Notes: generated by a model not told the origin, from the letters alone. Positions 35,436-45,485 are shown, numbered from the stretch's first letter. The stretch: 64,000 nt of DNA from CAVPMN01 sp963706425 (GCA_963706425.1 CAVPMN010000001.1:1127957-1191956), one strand, 5' to 3'. A program made the numbers and translations.

Positions 35436-35454
35436 CTACGACAGCGTGTCGTAG
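35436..35454. promoter_or_regulatory. BlaI/CopY-type operator B (upstream of copA)
   Basis: CTACGACA-GCG-TGTCGTAG, perfect 8-3-8 palindrome immediately before the AAAGGAG of the copA region and 26 bases past the M56 protease stop. Confidence 0.8.
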
Positions 35455-35479
35455 ATCGTAGCCAGATTGCCCTCGTCGA

Positions 35480-36361
35480 TCAGGGGCAGACGTGGTGGAG
35501 GAAGGTGGCCAGGTGGTGGACCTGGACGGACGACCCGGCAAGCGTGATCAGGATCGTCATGGCCGACGCGGCGACAGGGAGCGTGAGCCGTGCCCGAGCC
35601 GGTGGGTGGAGCAGGGCGTCGACCCGGGCGGTGGCGCTCAGGGCACCGAAGCCGAGCACACCAGGGGTCGCCTGGGGGGCGCCGAGGAGGGCGACGCGAG
35701 CGATCGTCCGAGCGACGAGGGTGCGGGAGCCCACGGCGACCGCGGCGGTCTCATCGGCCCACCGCTCGGTGTTGAACCGGACCTGACGGGCGAGGGGCAC
35801 GAGGAACGGGAACGCCTCGGCGCAGGTCTCGGCAACGTGAACGTAGCGATGGTGGCCGTGGTCGAGGTGGGCATGCTCGTGCGCGATCACCGCGCGGCGT
35901 TCGTCGCGGCTGAGGGCGTGGACGAGCTGGTCGCCGAGCACCACGCCTCCGGGGGAGCCGGGCACCGCGAATGCGAAAGGTCCCGCCGCAGCGATGACCT
36001 CGACGCCCTCTATCTCCGCGAACGACGCGAGCTCTGCTCGGACCCGACGGGTGTACCGGACCACGCGGCGTGCTGCGACCAACAAGAGCGCGGCGGCGAG
36101 CGCACCGGCCCACGGTGCGGCTCCGTGGTCGCCGGGGTACAGGGCGTCGCACCAGCCCAGCCATGACGAGACTTCGTGCAGCTCCGACGCACCGGCCACG
36201 GTGACGAGGACCAGCGCGGCGGCGACCCCGGCTGCCGCGACGACGGTGGCAACGGTGAGCACGCGGACGCTCGTGGCTGGCGAGGCCATGCGCGGCAGGA
36301 ACCACCCGGCAGCGATCCCGGCGCCGACGAGGAGCAACGGGGCGACGAGGAGCGCGTTCAC
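35480..36361 (-). CDS. M56-family (BlaR1-like) membrane metalloprotease
   Basis: 293 residues. Several membrane helices surround a zinc protease motif VIAHEHAHLDHGHH (HExxH) followed by ERWADETAA carrying the third ligand. It lacks the extracellular penicillin-binding sensor domain of BlaR1. Such short M56 proteins pair with BlaI-type repressors and may cleave them (known for the bla/mec systems). The GTG start overlaps the repressor stop (GTGA). Placed between repressor and copA, it could be a copper-responsive anti-repressor protease, which would be unusual. Confidence 0.85.
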   Translation of the reverse strand: MNALLVAPLLLVGAGIAAGWFLPRMASPATSVRVLTVATVVAAAGVAAALVLVTVAGASELHEVSSWLGWCDALYPGDHGAAPWAGALAAALLLVAARRVVRYTRRVRAELASFAEIEGVEVIAAAGPFAFAVPGSPGGVVLGDQLVHALSRDERRAVIAHEHAHLDHGHHRYVHVAETCAEAFPFLVPLARQVRFNTERWADETAAVAVGSRTLVARTIARVALLGAPQATPGVLGFGALSATARVDALLHPPARARLTLPVAASAMTILITLAGSSVQVHHLATFLHHVCP

Positions 36362-36717
36362 GATTCGAGTCCTTCCAGCGCGGCGCGCAGCGCTGCGGCC
36401 TCCTTCGCGGAGAGCCCGTCGACGAAGCGGCTCATCGTCGCTACCCGGTCGTTGGTGGCGGCGAGCGCCGATCGCATCCGGGTCGCGGTGAGGTCGGCTT
36501 CGCTCACGGTCGCGGCATAGGCGTAGCCGCGGCCGTGCCTGGTGCGTTGCACCAGGCCCTTGTCGACAAGCCGGGTGAGGATCGTGGTGATCGTGGTGTA
36601 GGCGAGCTCGCCATCGAGGCGGTCGCGCACCTCGGCCGGTGCCACTGGGGTGTCGGCTCGCCACAAGACGTCGAGGATGTCGGCCTCGAGGGTGCCCATC
36701 GGGCGACGCTGAGCCAT
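36358..36717 (-). CDS. blaI: BlaI/MecI/CopY-family repressor
   Basis: 119 residues. Winged-helix domain (MGTLEADILDVLWRADTPVA then LAYTTITTILTRLVDKGLVQ and the basic wing RTRHGRGYAY), and a C-terminal dimerisation helix with FVDGLSAKEAAALRAALEG. No CxC copper motif of true CopY is visible, so it belongs to the BlaI side. Three CTACGACA-N3-TGTCGTAG palindromes lie at this gene, copA and the DUF305 gene, matching the dyad half-site style (TACnACA) of this family. Likely represses the copper regulon and itself. Confidence 0.87.
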   Translation of the reverse strand: MAQRRPMGTLEADILDVLWRADTPVAPAEVRDRLDGELAYTTITTILTRLVDKGLVQRTRHGRGYAYAATVSEADLTATRMRSALAATNDRVATMSRFVDGLSAKEAAALRAALEGLES

Positions 36718-36758
36718 GCTCACGCTCCGGGTCGATGCGGACTGGTCCAGAACACTTA

Positions 36759-36777
36759 CCACGACAGTCTGTCGTAG
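36759..36777. promoter_or_regulatory. BlaI/CopY-type operator C (upstream of blaI)
   Basis: CCACGACA-GTC-TGTCGTAG, one mismatch between arms, 41 bases before the repressor ATG; implies autoregulation. Confidence 0.75.
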
Positions 36778-36808
36778 CCGGGCGCCGGGTGTGCAAAGCG
36801 CCAGGTGT

Positions 36809-37018
36809 CTAGGTGACGAGTTCGTAACCGGCGCCCTCCACGGCGGCGCGCACGGCGTCGGGGTCGATCGCGGCGTCGGAGGTGACGGTGACACGGCCCG
36901 TGGCGAGATCGACGTCGACGGCGGTGACACCGGCGATGGCCGAGACCTCGGACTGCACCGAGCTGACGCAGTGACCGCAGGTCATGCCTTCGACCTGGAA
37001 GGTGGATCTGGTTGCCAT
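36809..37018 (-). CDS. copZ: Copper chaperone with HMA domain
   Basis: 69 residues, a single heavy-metal-associated domain with the metal site GMTCGHC (residues 10-16) and the usual beta-alpha-beta-beta-alpha-beta pattern ending VEGAGYELVT. Binds Cu+ in the cytoplasm and hands it to CopA. The ATG has AGGAGG 6 bases upstream. It is upstream of the repressor gene on the same strand. Confidence 0.9.
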   Translation of the reverse strand: MATRSTFQVEGMTCGHCVSSVQSEVSAIAGVTAVDVDLATGRVTVTSDAAIDPDAVRAAVEGAGYELVT

Positions 37019-37145
37019 GGTGACCTCTCCTCTGACGACGCTCGTGGCCGCTCCCCGCCCGGCGCCGGCGGGTGGAGGCCCAGTGGCGAAGCCAGCCACC
37101 CGCGGAGGTTGTGGTCCAAGGCGGACGCGACTCACCGGTCCAACG

Positions 37146-38169
37146 CTAGATCGTGATGACGATCTTTCCTCGCGCGTCTCCGGCTTCGAGATGTCGCATG
37201 GCGTCGGGTGCGGTGTCGAGCGTGAAGGTGCGACCGATCACCGGCGTGACGTTGCCATCATCGATGAGCTCCGTGATCTCTTTCGAGGCTGGGGTAGCGC
37301 TCGTCCGAGTTGAGCGCGGTCAGCCGCTCGGGGAGGAACAGTGACCACACAGGCGCTCGGAGACTGCGGCCGAATCCCCCCGTCCAGTCGCCCTTGCTCT
37401 CACCACCCACGATCACGAGGGCGGCCCCTGGATTCAGTGTCTTGCGAAGCTGGCGCAGCGACGTGTTGCCGCCGAGGTCGAGGATGACGTCGTAGCGGCG
37501 CACCCCGTCGGTGACGCCGTGTTTGGTGTAGTCGACGACGTGGTCGGCGCCGATCGATCGCACAAGGTCGATCTTCGCGGTGCTGCACACGCCGGTGACC
37601 TCGGCGCCGAGCGCCTTGGCGATCTGCACCGCGTAGGTGCCGATACCGCCGGACGCGCCGAGGACCATGACCGACTGGCCGGCCTCGATTCGACCGAGCT
37701 GGACGGCCTGCCAGGCCGACGTCGCCGACACGGGCACGGCCGCCGCCTGTTCGAAGGTCAGGCTCCTCGGCTTGCGGGAGAGCTTGTCCTCCGGTGCCGC
37801 CGAGAACTCAGCGAACGCGCCGCGACCGACCCCGTAGACGTCGTCGCCGATCGAGAATCGGGTGACCTTGCTGCCAACGTCTACGACGGTGCCTGCGATC
37901 GCGAGGCCGGGCACGCGATTCTTTGGCCCGCGAACGCCAAAGCCCAGGACACGGATGAGGTACGGCCGCCCGGTCATCAAGTGCCAGGTGCCTCGGTCGA
38001 GCCCGGCAGCGCGCACTCGCACCAGCACCTCGTCGGGCTCGATCGAGGGCTTGGCGATGTCGGCCAGCCGCCAGGTGTCGGCCGTCCCAAAGCCGTCCTG
38101 GACGATCGCCCGGATGGTGTTCGCGTCGGTCTCCTGCCTGGCGTCCTTGTCGGGTGTGGTGGTGCGCAT
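37146..38169 (-). CDS. NAD(P)-dependent quinone oxidoreductase/zinc-type alcohol dehydrogenase family (one frameshift)
   Basis: About 340 residues, MDR superfamily without structural zinc cysteines. GroES-like N-terminus (EVLVRVRAAGLDRGTWHLM), then the nucleotide-binding VMVLGASGGIGTYAVQIAKA. The last 48 residues (EITELIDDGNVTPVIGRTF to GKIVITI) are in another frame; one extra A near 37286 explains the break. The ATG has AGAAGGGG upstream. Reading upstream in this frame meets no stop until inside the AfsR-type gene, which is judged accidental. Confidence 0.78.
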
Positions 38170-38312
38170 GGCTGACCCCTTCTGTCCGGATTGCGTCGGA
38201 ACCGTTCCGACTCGGCAACCGTGCAGGGAAGCGCTGGCGAGCCGCTGACTCGACGCTGACGCGCGGGAGCTGGCGACCTGCCTTCGTCCCGCGCCGGGAC
38301 CAGCCCGTGGCT

Positions 38313-41300
38313 CTATGACGTGGCGGCTCGATGACCCACGGCTCGATGAAAGGAGGGGACGGACCACGTGCGCGTCGATGCGGTCGGCCTCCGTGACGCG
38401 GAGCCGTGCGGCAGGCATCGCCGCGTCGGCCAGTTCGAGCCAGGTGGCGGCGGCATGGAGGTCCCCGGCATCGGCGCTCTGGCGAGCGAGCGCATCGAGC
38501 ACGAGCACCTCTACTTCGAAATCGGCGCTACGACGAGCCTCGTCCAACACCTCGTCGAGGAGACTGCGTTCGCGGCCCTCCGGTGGTGCTGTCACTGCCA
38601 CGAGGCAGTCGGTGAGCAGCGCGTGATCGCCGCCGCCCGACGCTCGGTACCAGGCCTGGGCAGCGAGGAGTTGGGATCGTGCGGCTTCGGGATCACCCTG
38701 CTCCCGGAGGACTCGACCGAGGCGCATGCGAGCGAGCGCCGCCACGCGCAGATCCCCCGCCGCCCGCGCGACGTCGATGGCCGCCTGCAGGCTCAGCGCC
38801 GCAGCATCCAGATCACCCCGCTGTTGTTGCGCTCGACCGAGGTTGGCGCGGTGGTAGGCCTCGGTGGAGGCGAAGCCCTGCGACAGAGCGGCGGCAGCCG
38901 CACGATCGAGATGATCGCACGCGTCCTCGTAGCGAGCCTCCGCCTGGGCGATCGCGCCCAACATCGCCCCGGTGTGGACGAGAAACCAGGGATCTCGGAC
39001 CTCGGTGAGGAGGCGCGTCGCCTCCGTGCAGGCCTGGGTCGCCTTGGCCTGGTCACCGCCAGCCAGAGCGACGTGGGCGTAGAGCACTCGGTTCGCGGCT
39101 TCGTCCCAAGCCTCTCCGAGCTCGGCGAACACCGGTCGGGAGCGCTCCAACACTCGCTGGCATTCCTCGAAATCCCCCTTCTGCGACAGCACGTACGCGA
39201 GGAAGAAGTCCGCTCGCGCCCTGGCGAGGTCGTCACCCGCGAAGTCGAACTGCTCGATGGCATCGACGACGATGGCGCGACCGAGCTCGACGTCGCCACC
39301 CGCGGCGTACAGCCAGCCGAGCAGCAAGCAACCCGAGAGTCGAAGATCGCCCGTCGCCACCGGCTCGGCTGCCGTGAGCGCCACCCGCATCCGCTCGGCA
39401 GCGGCATGATCGCCGACGAGCATCCAAACCCAACCGAGTTGCGTCGCGATCGTCAGCGCCAAGACGGGATCTGCACTGCCAGCCCACGCGAGCGCTGCGT
39501 CGACGTTCGCCCGCTCGGTGCTGGCCCACCTGACGTGGTGAGGCTGATCAGGGCCACGAGCGCCTACCGCAGCCGCGTCGGACGCGGCCGCTACCCATCC
39601 AGCGTGAGCACCGAAGGCGGTCGGTGCTTCGCCGCTCTCATCGAGCCGATCCAGGGCGAACGACCGGACGCTGTCGAGCAGCCAGTACCGAAGGTCACCG
39701 TCGGCCGTCGCTTCGATCGTGACAAGCGAGCGATCGACGAGCCGGTCGACCACGTCGAGCGCAGCCTCGGCGGGGACACCCAGCGCGCCGAGCACACGTT
39801 CGACACCGTCGAGTGGAGCGCCGCCGACGAAGGTGGCCAGCGCCCACAGGCCACGCTGGTCGTCGGGGAAGAGAAGGTCGTAACTCCACCCGATGGCGGC
39901 GGCCAGCGTCCGCTGGCGCTCAGGTCGCCGACTGGCAGGGTCGCGCAACACACTGAACCGGTCGGCGAGCCGCCGGGCGATCTCCGCGAGCGAAAGCGAC
40001 CGCGTCGCGCGCGGCGGCGAGCTCGATGGCGAGCGGAAGCCCGTCGAGGGACCGGCACACCTCCTCGACCGTCGCGGTGTTCTCGCTGGCGGTGAAGTCT
40101 TGGTCATGCACGGCCGCGCGTTGTCCGAACAGCTCGACGGCATCAGCGAATGGCAGAGGGCTGAGGGCATAGACGTGCTCACCATCGACTCCGAGCGGAA
40201 GCTGGCTCGTCGTGAGGAGACGCACACCCTCGCCGGCACGAAGCAATGGATCGACCAGTTCCGCAACCGCGTCGACGACATGCTCGCAGTTGTCGAGCAC
40301 GATCAACACGTTGGCGCCGCGCAGACGCTCGATCAACGCTGGCTCGCTGGCGTCTTTGGCGTGCAGCGACACGGCGATGGTGTCCCCGACGGACTCCGCG
40401 GTGCGAGTGGTCTCGAGCCGTACCAACCAGGCGCCGTCGATGGGCTCGGATAGCCGAGCGACTTCCAGCGCGAGTCGGGTCTTGCCGACGCCGGCCGGCC
40501 CCACGAGCGTCACCAGCCGGTGGCCCTGGCAGAGGCTGGCGAGGTCGGCGCACTCTCGGTCGCGTCCGACGAGGGACGACGAGAGCGCCGGAAGGTTGCC
40601 GCTTGTGATCAGCGAGGGCGCATGTGTGGGCTTCGGTGCTGGTGCATCGAGGGCCGGGTCCTGTGCGAGCACCTGTTGCTCGAGGCGCTGGAGATCGCGG
40701 CCAGGTTCGAGACCGAGCTCTTCGACGAGGCGTTCGCGAACAGAGCGGTAGGAGGCGAGTGCGTCGGCCTGCCGACCGGCGCGATAGAGCGCGGTGATCA
40801 GTAGGCCCCACAGGCCTTCGCGCAACGGGTGCTCCGCTACGAGCTCTTCCAGTTCGTCGACCACGTCGCTCGAGGCTCCCAGGTCGAGTCGGGAAGCGAG
40901 TTGGTCTTCGATCAACCGAAGCCGCAAGCCTTCGGCCTGTGCCCGATGCGGGCGGAGCCAGTCGGCGTCGCTCGCACCGAAAAGGCTCTCGCCCCGGAAC
41001 AGCGCGAGGGCCTCGGCGCTCGCGTCGCGGGCTCCAGCCGACTCGCCCGACCTCACCAGCCTCGTGACATCGTCGGCGCGTCGGGCGAGTTCGAACACGT
41101 CGACGGCACTCGGATCGACGGCCAGCCGGTAGCCGATCTGCCCACCCTCGACGAGGGCCGGGTCACCGAGCGCGCGGCGCAATCGCGAAACCTTGGACTG
41201 CACGGTGTTGGCGCTCGTGGACGCTGCATCGGCGCCCCAAAGGTCCTCCAGGAGCTGATCCTTCGGGATCATCGTGCCCGCGGCGACGGCCAGGCGCATC

Positions 41301-41389
41301 AGCAACTCGGTCGGCTTACCTGCAGGCACTGCGATCAGCTCGCCGTCGCGGCGCACCTCGACCGGCCCGAGCAGCGCCACGGAGATCAC
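38313..41389 (-). CDS. SARP/AfsR-type transcriptional regulator with ATPase and TPR-like domains (one frameshift)
   Basis: About 1020 residues: an OmpR-like winged helix (VALLGPVEVRRDGELIAVPA), a bacterial transcriptional activation domain (residues about 95-245), an NTPase with P-loop LVGPAGVGKTRLA and DNCEHVVDAVAELV, and a long TPR-like C-terminus. A frame change near 40016 is repaired by dropping one G, giving ELAAARTRSLSLAEIARRL. The GTG at 41389 is the likely start. The 3' end is uncertain because the frame has no stop before the downstream oxidoreductase; a nearby frame stops at 38313. Divergent from a hydrolase operon it probably activates. Confidence 0.8.
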
Positions 41390-41468
41390 CCCGCCAGCGT
41401 AAGCCCCTCCCCGATCGGCGTCAGGGCCGCGCCAGCGAGGCGCCAGAGGCGGGGCGTCCACTCGCTTC

Positions 41469-41798
41469 ATGCCAGACATCGATCCCCAGGGCCTCATCCA
41501 CCAGCTGACTCGCGAGACGGCCGGCAGCGTCGCCGGCATCCCCAGCGTCTCGGTTCTCGTCGCCGCCGCCCTCCTCGCGGCCGGCTCGACCGACCTGCTG
41601 GCAGAGGCGATGCGGACAGCCACGACGACCGCGGATCGCCAGTTCGTCGCCATCGCCGTCGCCCACCTCGCCGGCGACCACGACCGGGTCGACGCCCTCG
41701 CCCGCGATCACCTCCTCGACCACGACCCCAGGCCCCTCCTGGTCTGGATCGTCGATCAGAGCCGTGACATCACCATCAACCAAGGAGACGAACGATGA
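41469..41798 (+). CDS. Hypothetical protein upstream of tandem hydrolase
   Basis: 109 residues, acidic and helix-rich (GIPSVSVLVAAALLAAGSTD, then TTADRQFVAIAVAHLAGDHD). The repeated pattern of helices with His/Asp at turns resembles a helical-repeat fragment, but I cannot assign a family. Its stop overlaps the ATG of the tandem hydrolase by 4 bases, so the two are translated together. It starts 80 bases from the divergent AfsR-type gene. Confidence 0.6.
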   Translation: MPDIDPQGLIHQLTRETAGSVAGIPSVSVLVAAALLAAGSTDLLAEAMRTATTTADRQFVAIAVAHLAGDHDRVDALARDHLLDHDPRPLLVWIVDQSRDITINQGDER

Positions 41799-43999
41799 AG
41801 AGCATCGAACACACCGCCGAGATGATCACCGAATCCTCGCCTGGACACTCCGATCGGCGGCGCGGCCACATCGGCCGCATCACCGCGCTCACGATGGGCG
41901 GCGGCGCGATCAGCGCTCTGACTCTCGCCCTGATGGTGTTCGGCGGCGGCAGCGAACCCGTCATCACCGGCACGGTGCTCGTGGCCTTTGCGTCGAGTTG
42001 GGGCCTGTTCGCGGCACTCGCGCAGCGGCGAACCGACCAACCTCAGCCGTGGGCACGCGTCCCCGCCGCTGTCATGGCCGTGCTCGGTCTCGCGTGCCTC
42101 GCGTTCCGTCCGACCGACGCCCAGATTCGCGTCGTCAGCTGGGTCTGGCCACTCGGCCTGGTCGCACTGGCCATCTGGATGATCGTCCAGTCCCGACGAT
42201 CCCTACACAGCTGGTCGCGACGCGCCGTGCTCTACCCGATCTTCGGGCTCATGATCGTCGGCGGACTCGGTGCCACCTACGAGACCGTGCGAGAAGCGCA
42301 AGAGCGGTCGGCCCATGCCGCCCCCGGCGACCTCGTCGACGTCGGCGCCCATCGACTCCACATCAACTGCGCCGGCACGGGCCGCCCCACCGTCGTGCTC
42401 GAAGCCGGACTCGACCAGGCGTCCACCGTCATGGCCGGTTGGATGGCCCCCGCCGTCACGCCCACCAGCCGGGTGTGCGTCTACGACCGGGCGGGAAAGG
42501 GCTGGAGCGACCCGGCCCCAGCGGGCGCCGATCCGCTCGCCGTCGTGACCGACCTCCACACACTGCTCGATCGGCATGGCGAGGCCGGGCCGTTCGTTCT
42601 CGCCGGCCATTCGAGCGGCGGTGTCTACGTGCAGGCCTACGCCGCCACCTATCCCGACGACGTGGCCGGCCTGGTCCTCATCGACTCCCAGCCCCGCACC
42701 GCGCTCACCGACCTGCCGGGATACTCAGGTGACTACGAGGCACTTCGCAAGGCGAGTGGCATCGCTCAACCAGCAGCACGGTTCGGTCTCATGCGTCTGA
42801 TCAGCAACACGGTCGGCGGAACGCTTCCCGAACCTGTCCGCACCCAGGAACGCGCCTTCGGCTCCACCGCAGGTCAGGCGCGCAGCACGCGCGACGAGCT
42901 CGCGGTGCTCCCCACCGTCATGGAACGAGCGCAGACCCTGACGTCGCTCGGTGACAAGCCGGTCGCGATCGTCACCGCCGAGCAGGAGGCCATGGACGGG
43001 TGGCTCCCGCTGCAGGCCGAGATGGCTGATCTGTCGACCAACAGCAGCCAACGCTCAGTGCCCGATGCGACACACAGCTCGATCGTCGAGGACGAACACG
43101 ATGCCGCCCACGCGAGTCGGGCCATCCTCGACGTGGTGAGGTCCGTCAGGGACCAGTCGATCGCAACAGATTCCACCCCGCCCGCGCTGGACGAGATGTC
43201 GACCCCGGTCTCCCGTCCGACGGCGCCCGTCGACGAGCTCGTCGCCGTCAACGGCGCACGTATTCATGTCCGGTGCGCCGGTGCCGGCTCAACCACCGCC
43301 GTTCTGATCGCCGGTTTCGAAACGAGCGGGGAGATCTGGAACGACGTCACTCCCACCGTCACCCAACAGACCCGGGTCTGCACCTACGACCGCTACGGAA
43401 CCGGCGCCAGCGACGCTGCGCCGCCGTCGCAGACCTTCACCGGCCAAGCCGAGGATCTTCACGCCGCTCTGACCTCGCTCGGCGAGACCGGACCGTTCCT
43501 GGCAGTCGGCCACTCCTTCGGCGGGTCGGTGGCGGTCACCTTCGCCGCGACACACCCGTCCGACGTCATCGGCCTGCTTCTCGTCGACGCCAGCCCCGCC
43601 ACCTGGCCGACCGCGATCTGTGCCGTGCCCGACGACGGGACGCCCGCGGCCGAGGGGTTCCGACAGACGTGCACCGCCATTTCGTCGCCTGCCAACAACG
43701 ACGAGCACCTCGACGGTCTCGCCGCCTTCGCCGAGGTCGCCGAGATCGAAACCCTCGGAGAGCTGCGGATGGTCGTCATGACGGCGACACAACATCCCTG
43801 GGGGCTCGACGATGCCCAGAACACCAAACTGGACGACGCATGGAACGCGGGCCAAGACCACTGGCTCACCCTGTCGCCTTCGGCCCGCCTCGTTCCCATC
43901 GACGACACCGCACACAACATCCAGGTCGACCAACCTGCAGCGGTCGTCGAGCAGATCCGGCAACTGATCCAGACCCCGTTGACCGGGTCCGCGGGGTGA
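41795..43999 (+). CDS. Membrane-anchored protein with two alpha/beta-hydrolase domains
   Basis: 734 residues. Four to five hydrophobic helices (about 30-160) precede two complete alpha/beta-hydrolase domains: domain 1 (about 185-440) has nucleophile GHSSGG (Ser273) and His in PDATHSS; domain 2 (about 480-730) has GHSFGG (Ser574) and His in DDTAHNIQ. Both share the CAGxG-RPT/TTAVLxAG opening, so the gene probably arose by internal duplication. Substrate unknown. The topology would place both domains on the same side of the membrane. Coupled to the small upstream gene by ATGA. Confidence 0.8.
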   Translation: MKSIEHTAEMITESSPGHSDRRRGHIGRITALTMGGGAISALTLALMVFGGGSEPVITGTVLVAFASSWGLFAALAQRRTDQPQPWARVPAAVMAVLGLACLAFRPTDAQIRVVSWVWPLGLVALAIWMIVQSRRSLHSWSRRAVLYPIFGLMIVGGLGATYETVREAQERSAHAAPGDLVDVGAHRLHINCAGTGRPTVVLEAGLDQASTVMAGWMAPAVTPTSRVCVYDRAGKGWSDPAPAGADPLAVVTDLHTLLDRHGEAGPFVLAGHSSGGVYVQAYAATYPDDVAGLVLIDSQPRTALTDLPGYSGDYEALRKASGIAQPAARFGLMRLISNTVGGTLPEPVRTQERAFGSTAGQARSTRDELAVLPTVMERAQTLTSLGDKPVAIVTAEQEAMDGWLPLQAEMADLSTNSSQRSVPDATHSSIVEDEHDAAHASRAILDVVRSVRDQSIATDSTPPALDEMSTPVSRPTAPVDELVAVNGARIHVRCAGAGSTTAVLIAGFETSGEIWNDVTPTVTQQTRVCTYDRYGTGASDAAPPSQTFTGQAEDLHAALTSLGETGPFLAVGHSFGGSVAVTFAATHPSDVIGLLLVDASPATWPTAICAVPDDGTPAAEGFRQTCTAISSPANNDEHLDGLAAFAEVAEIETLGELRMVVMTATQHPWGLDDAQNTKLDDAWNAGQDHWLTLSPSARLVPIDDTAHNIQVDQPAAVVEQIRQLIQTPLTGSAG

Positions 44000-44155
44000 G
44001 AAGCGCAACCCGGACAGCCGTCGTCGAGCCTGCCAGAAACCACCTCACTCGACGACCGCAACGACCCAACCTCATAACTCACGCGTGGGGCACCGGTTCA
44101 TCGCGCTCATCGAGCCGGAGCAGAATTGTCAGAGGCTCTGACTACGTTGAGCGGC

Positions 44156-44545
44156 ATGAACCGAACGCAGCGGATTGGACATCAGTCCGAGCTGGCATTC
44201 CAGATGCGTTGCCTCGAGCTCGGGATCGAATGTGCGGTCCCCGTTGGGGTCGAACGGTACGACCTCGTGATCCTGCGCGACCGGTGGCAGCGAGTGCAGA
44301 TCAAGACGGGCAAGCTCGCCGCGGGATGCATCGCGTTCAACACGTGCAGCAATGCGGAGGGCGTCGGTCGACCAGTGGGCTACACGGGCTTCGCGGACGC
44401 CATTGGGATCTACGCTCCCGAACTCGATCGAAGTTTTCTCATTCCGCTGGCTGAGTGCCCGCGAGGCAACGCCCGACTCCGCGTCGAACCGGCCCGCAAC
44501 AACCAGCAGGCGCGACTGCGATGGGCCGACGACTACGCCCTCTGA
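44156..44545 (+). CDS. PD-(D/E)XK endonuclease-like protein
   Basis: 129 residues. Starts GHQSELAFQMRCLELGIE, then VPVGVERYDLVILRDRWQRV and QIKTGK: the E...D...(Q)xK order of a Holliday-resolvase-like PD-(D/E)XK core, as in group I intron-associated endonuclease-like proteins. Such stand-alone proteins may cut or bind DNA, and none is well characterised in actinobacteria. The ATG at 44156 is chosen because the homologous pattern starts there; an upstream GTG at 44126 is possible. It lies 98 bases before a tRNA gene. Confidence 0.65.
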   Translation: MNRTQRIGHQSELAFQMRCLELGIECAVPVGVERYDLVILRDRWQRVQIKTGKLAAGCIAFNTCSNAEGVGRPVGYTGFADAIGIYAPELDRSFLIPLAECPRGNARLRVEPARNNQQARLRWADDYAL

Positions 44546-44643
44546 CCGGGAAGGCCCCGGCGCTCCAGTGATCGGCCGGAGGCGTGCGGGCTAGCCTTCG
44601 CCGACCGGCTTGCCACAGACTTTGGCCGAGTAGTCGCACCCCC

Positions 44644-44718
44644 GCCCTCGTAGCTCAGGGGATAGAGCGCTGGATTCCTAATCCGGGTGCGCAGGTTCGA
44701 ATCCTGCCGGGGGCGCCA
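44644..44718 (+). tRNA. tRNA-Arg (anticodon CCU)
   Basis: A full cloverleaf: acceptor GCCCTCG/CGGGGGC, D-arm GCTC...GAGC, anticodon stem CTGGA/TCCGG around loop TTCCTAA (anticodon CCT, reads AGG), and T-arm GCAGG-TTCGAAT-CCTGC. The 3' CCA is encoded. AGG is a rare codon at this GC content. Confidence 0.93.
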
Positions 44719-44774
44719 TCGAAAGAGCTGCCGAGGACGCCATGGTCTGGCGCACCGCCGCCCGCAGGACGCTC

Positions 44775-45398
44775 CTACCGCTCGCGCACTTCGGCCAGGA
44801 CGACCGGTTGCTCTTGGCCTTCCCAGCTCGCGGTGAGACCCATCGGCGGTTGCAGGCCTGGCGCAGGCCGCCGGAACACGGTGAGATCGAACCGGTCGTT
44901 GTGAAGCACAGATGCGGCGGGCTCGTCGCGCTCGAGCTCGAAGCCGTCGACCGGCACTCGCTCCTGGGTCCAACCTCCGCCTTGGATACGGACGTTGCTC
45001 GGCGCGATGTACCAGCGGCCGTCGTACACGGCCATCCCGAGCGCCTCGCCCTGCCCCGTCATGGCCACCGCCGCGAGCATGACGACAAACCGTGGGTCGC
45101 GCAGCCCGTCGTACACCCAGCGGGTGCCGAGCACGGAGTGGTCCATCTCACCGATGAGCGCGGCGTCGGCACCGTCGAGAGGTTCGTCGCGATAGGTGAG
45201 CGGAACCTGCAGGAGCAGACCGCCGACGGTGACCAGGTGCGTCTCCATGCCGACCCGCCCATCGGGATCGTCGAACCGGTAGGAGCCGACGACCTCGAGG
45301 GGCACGGGAGCCGGGGGACCCCACGGCTGGGTCGGCACCCACTCGGCGAGGAGGTCGGCCTTGGTCGGGGTGATCGTCGCTCGGTGGAAGAGGGCCAT
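44775..45398 (-). CDS. Maltokinase N-cap-like domain protein
   Basis: 207 residues. Begins MALFHRATITPTKADLLAEW and continues VPTQPWG then VVGSYRFDDPDGRVGMETHL, a pattern of actinobacterial proteins resembling the N-terminal cap of maltokinase without the kinase domain. Function is not established; a link to alpha-glucan metabolism is only suggested by the name of the domain. The ATG at 45398 fits homologous starts. Its 3' end is 57 bases from the tRNA. Confidence 0.65.
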   Translation of the reverse strand: MALFHRATITPTKADLLAEWVPTQPWGPPAPVPLEVVGSYRFDDPDGRVGMETHLVTVGGLLLQVPLTYRDEPLDGADAALIGEMDHSVLGTRWVYDGLRDPRFVVMLAAVAMTGQGEALGMAVYDGRWYIAPSNVRIQGGGWTQERVPVDGFELERDEPAASVLHNDRFDLTVFRRPAPGLQPPMGLTASWEGQEQPVVLAEVRER

Positions 45399-45467
45399 GG
45401 TGGGCACCGTAGGACGGGTGGCGCGGCGACGCCGCCGAGGTTCCGGCGACCCGACGGTCCGGCATTC

Positions 45468-45485
45468 CTCAACCAACTGGTTGAC
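45468..45485. promoter_or_regulatory. ArsR-type operator, distal copy
   Basis: TCAACCA-AC-TGGTTGA, a perfect 7-2-7 palindrome. It lies between the divergent MAK-cap-like gene and the ArsR gene. Confidence 0.7.

Noticed and set aside
37146..41389. A genuine fusion of the AfsR-type regulator and the oxidoreductase
   Set aside because: The oxidoreductase has its own ribosome site and ATG, and the linker of about 57 codons has no domain-like character; chance absence of stops at this GC is plausible.
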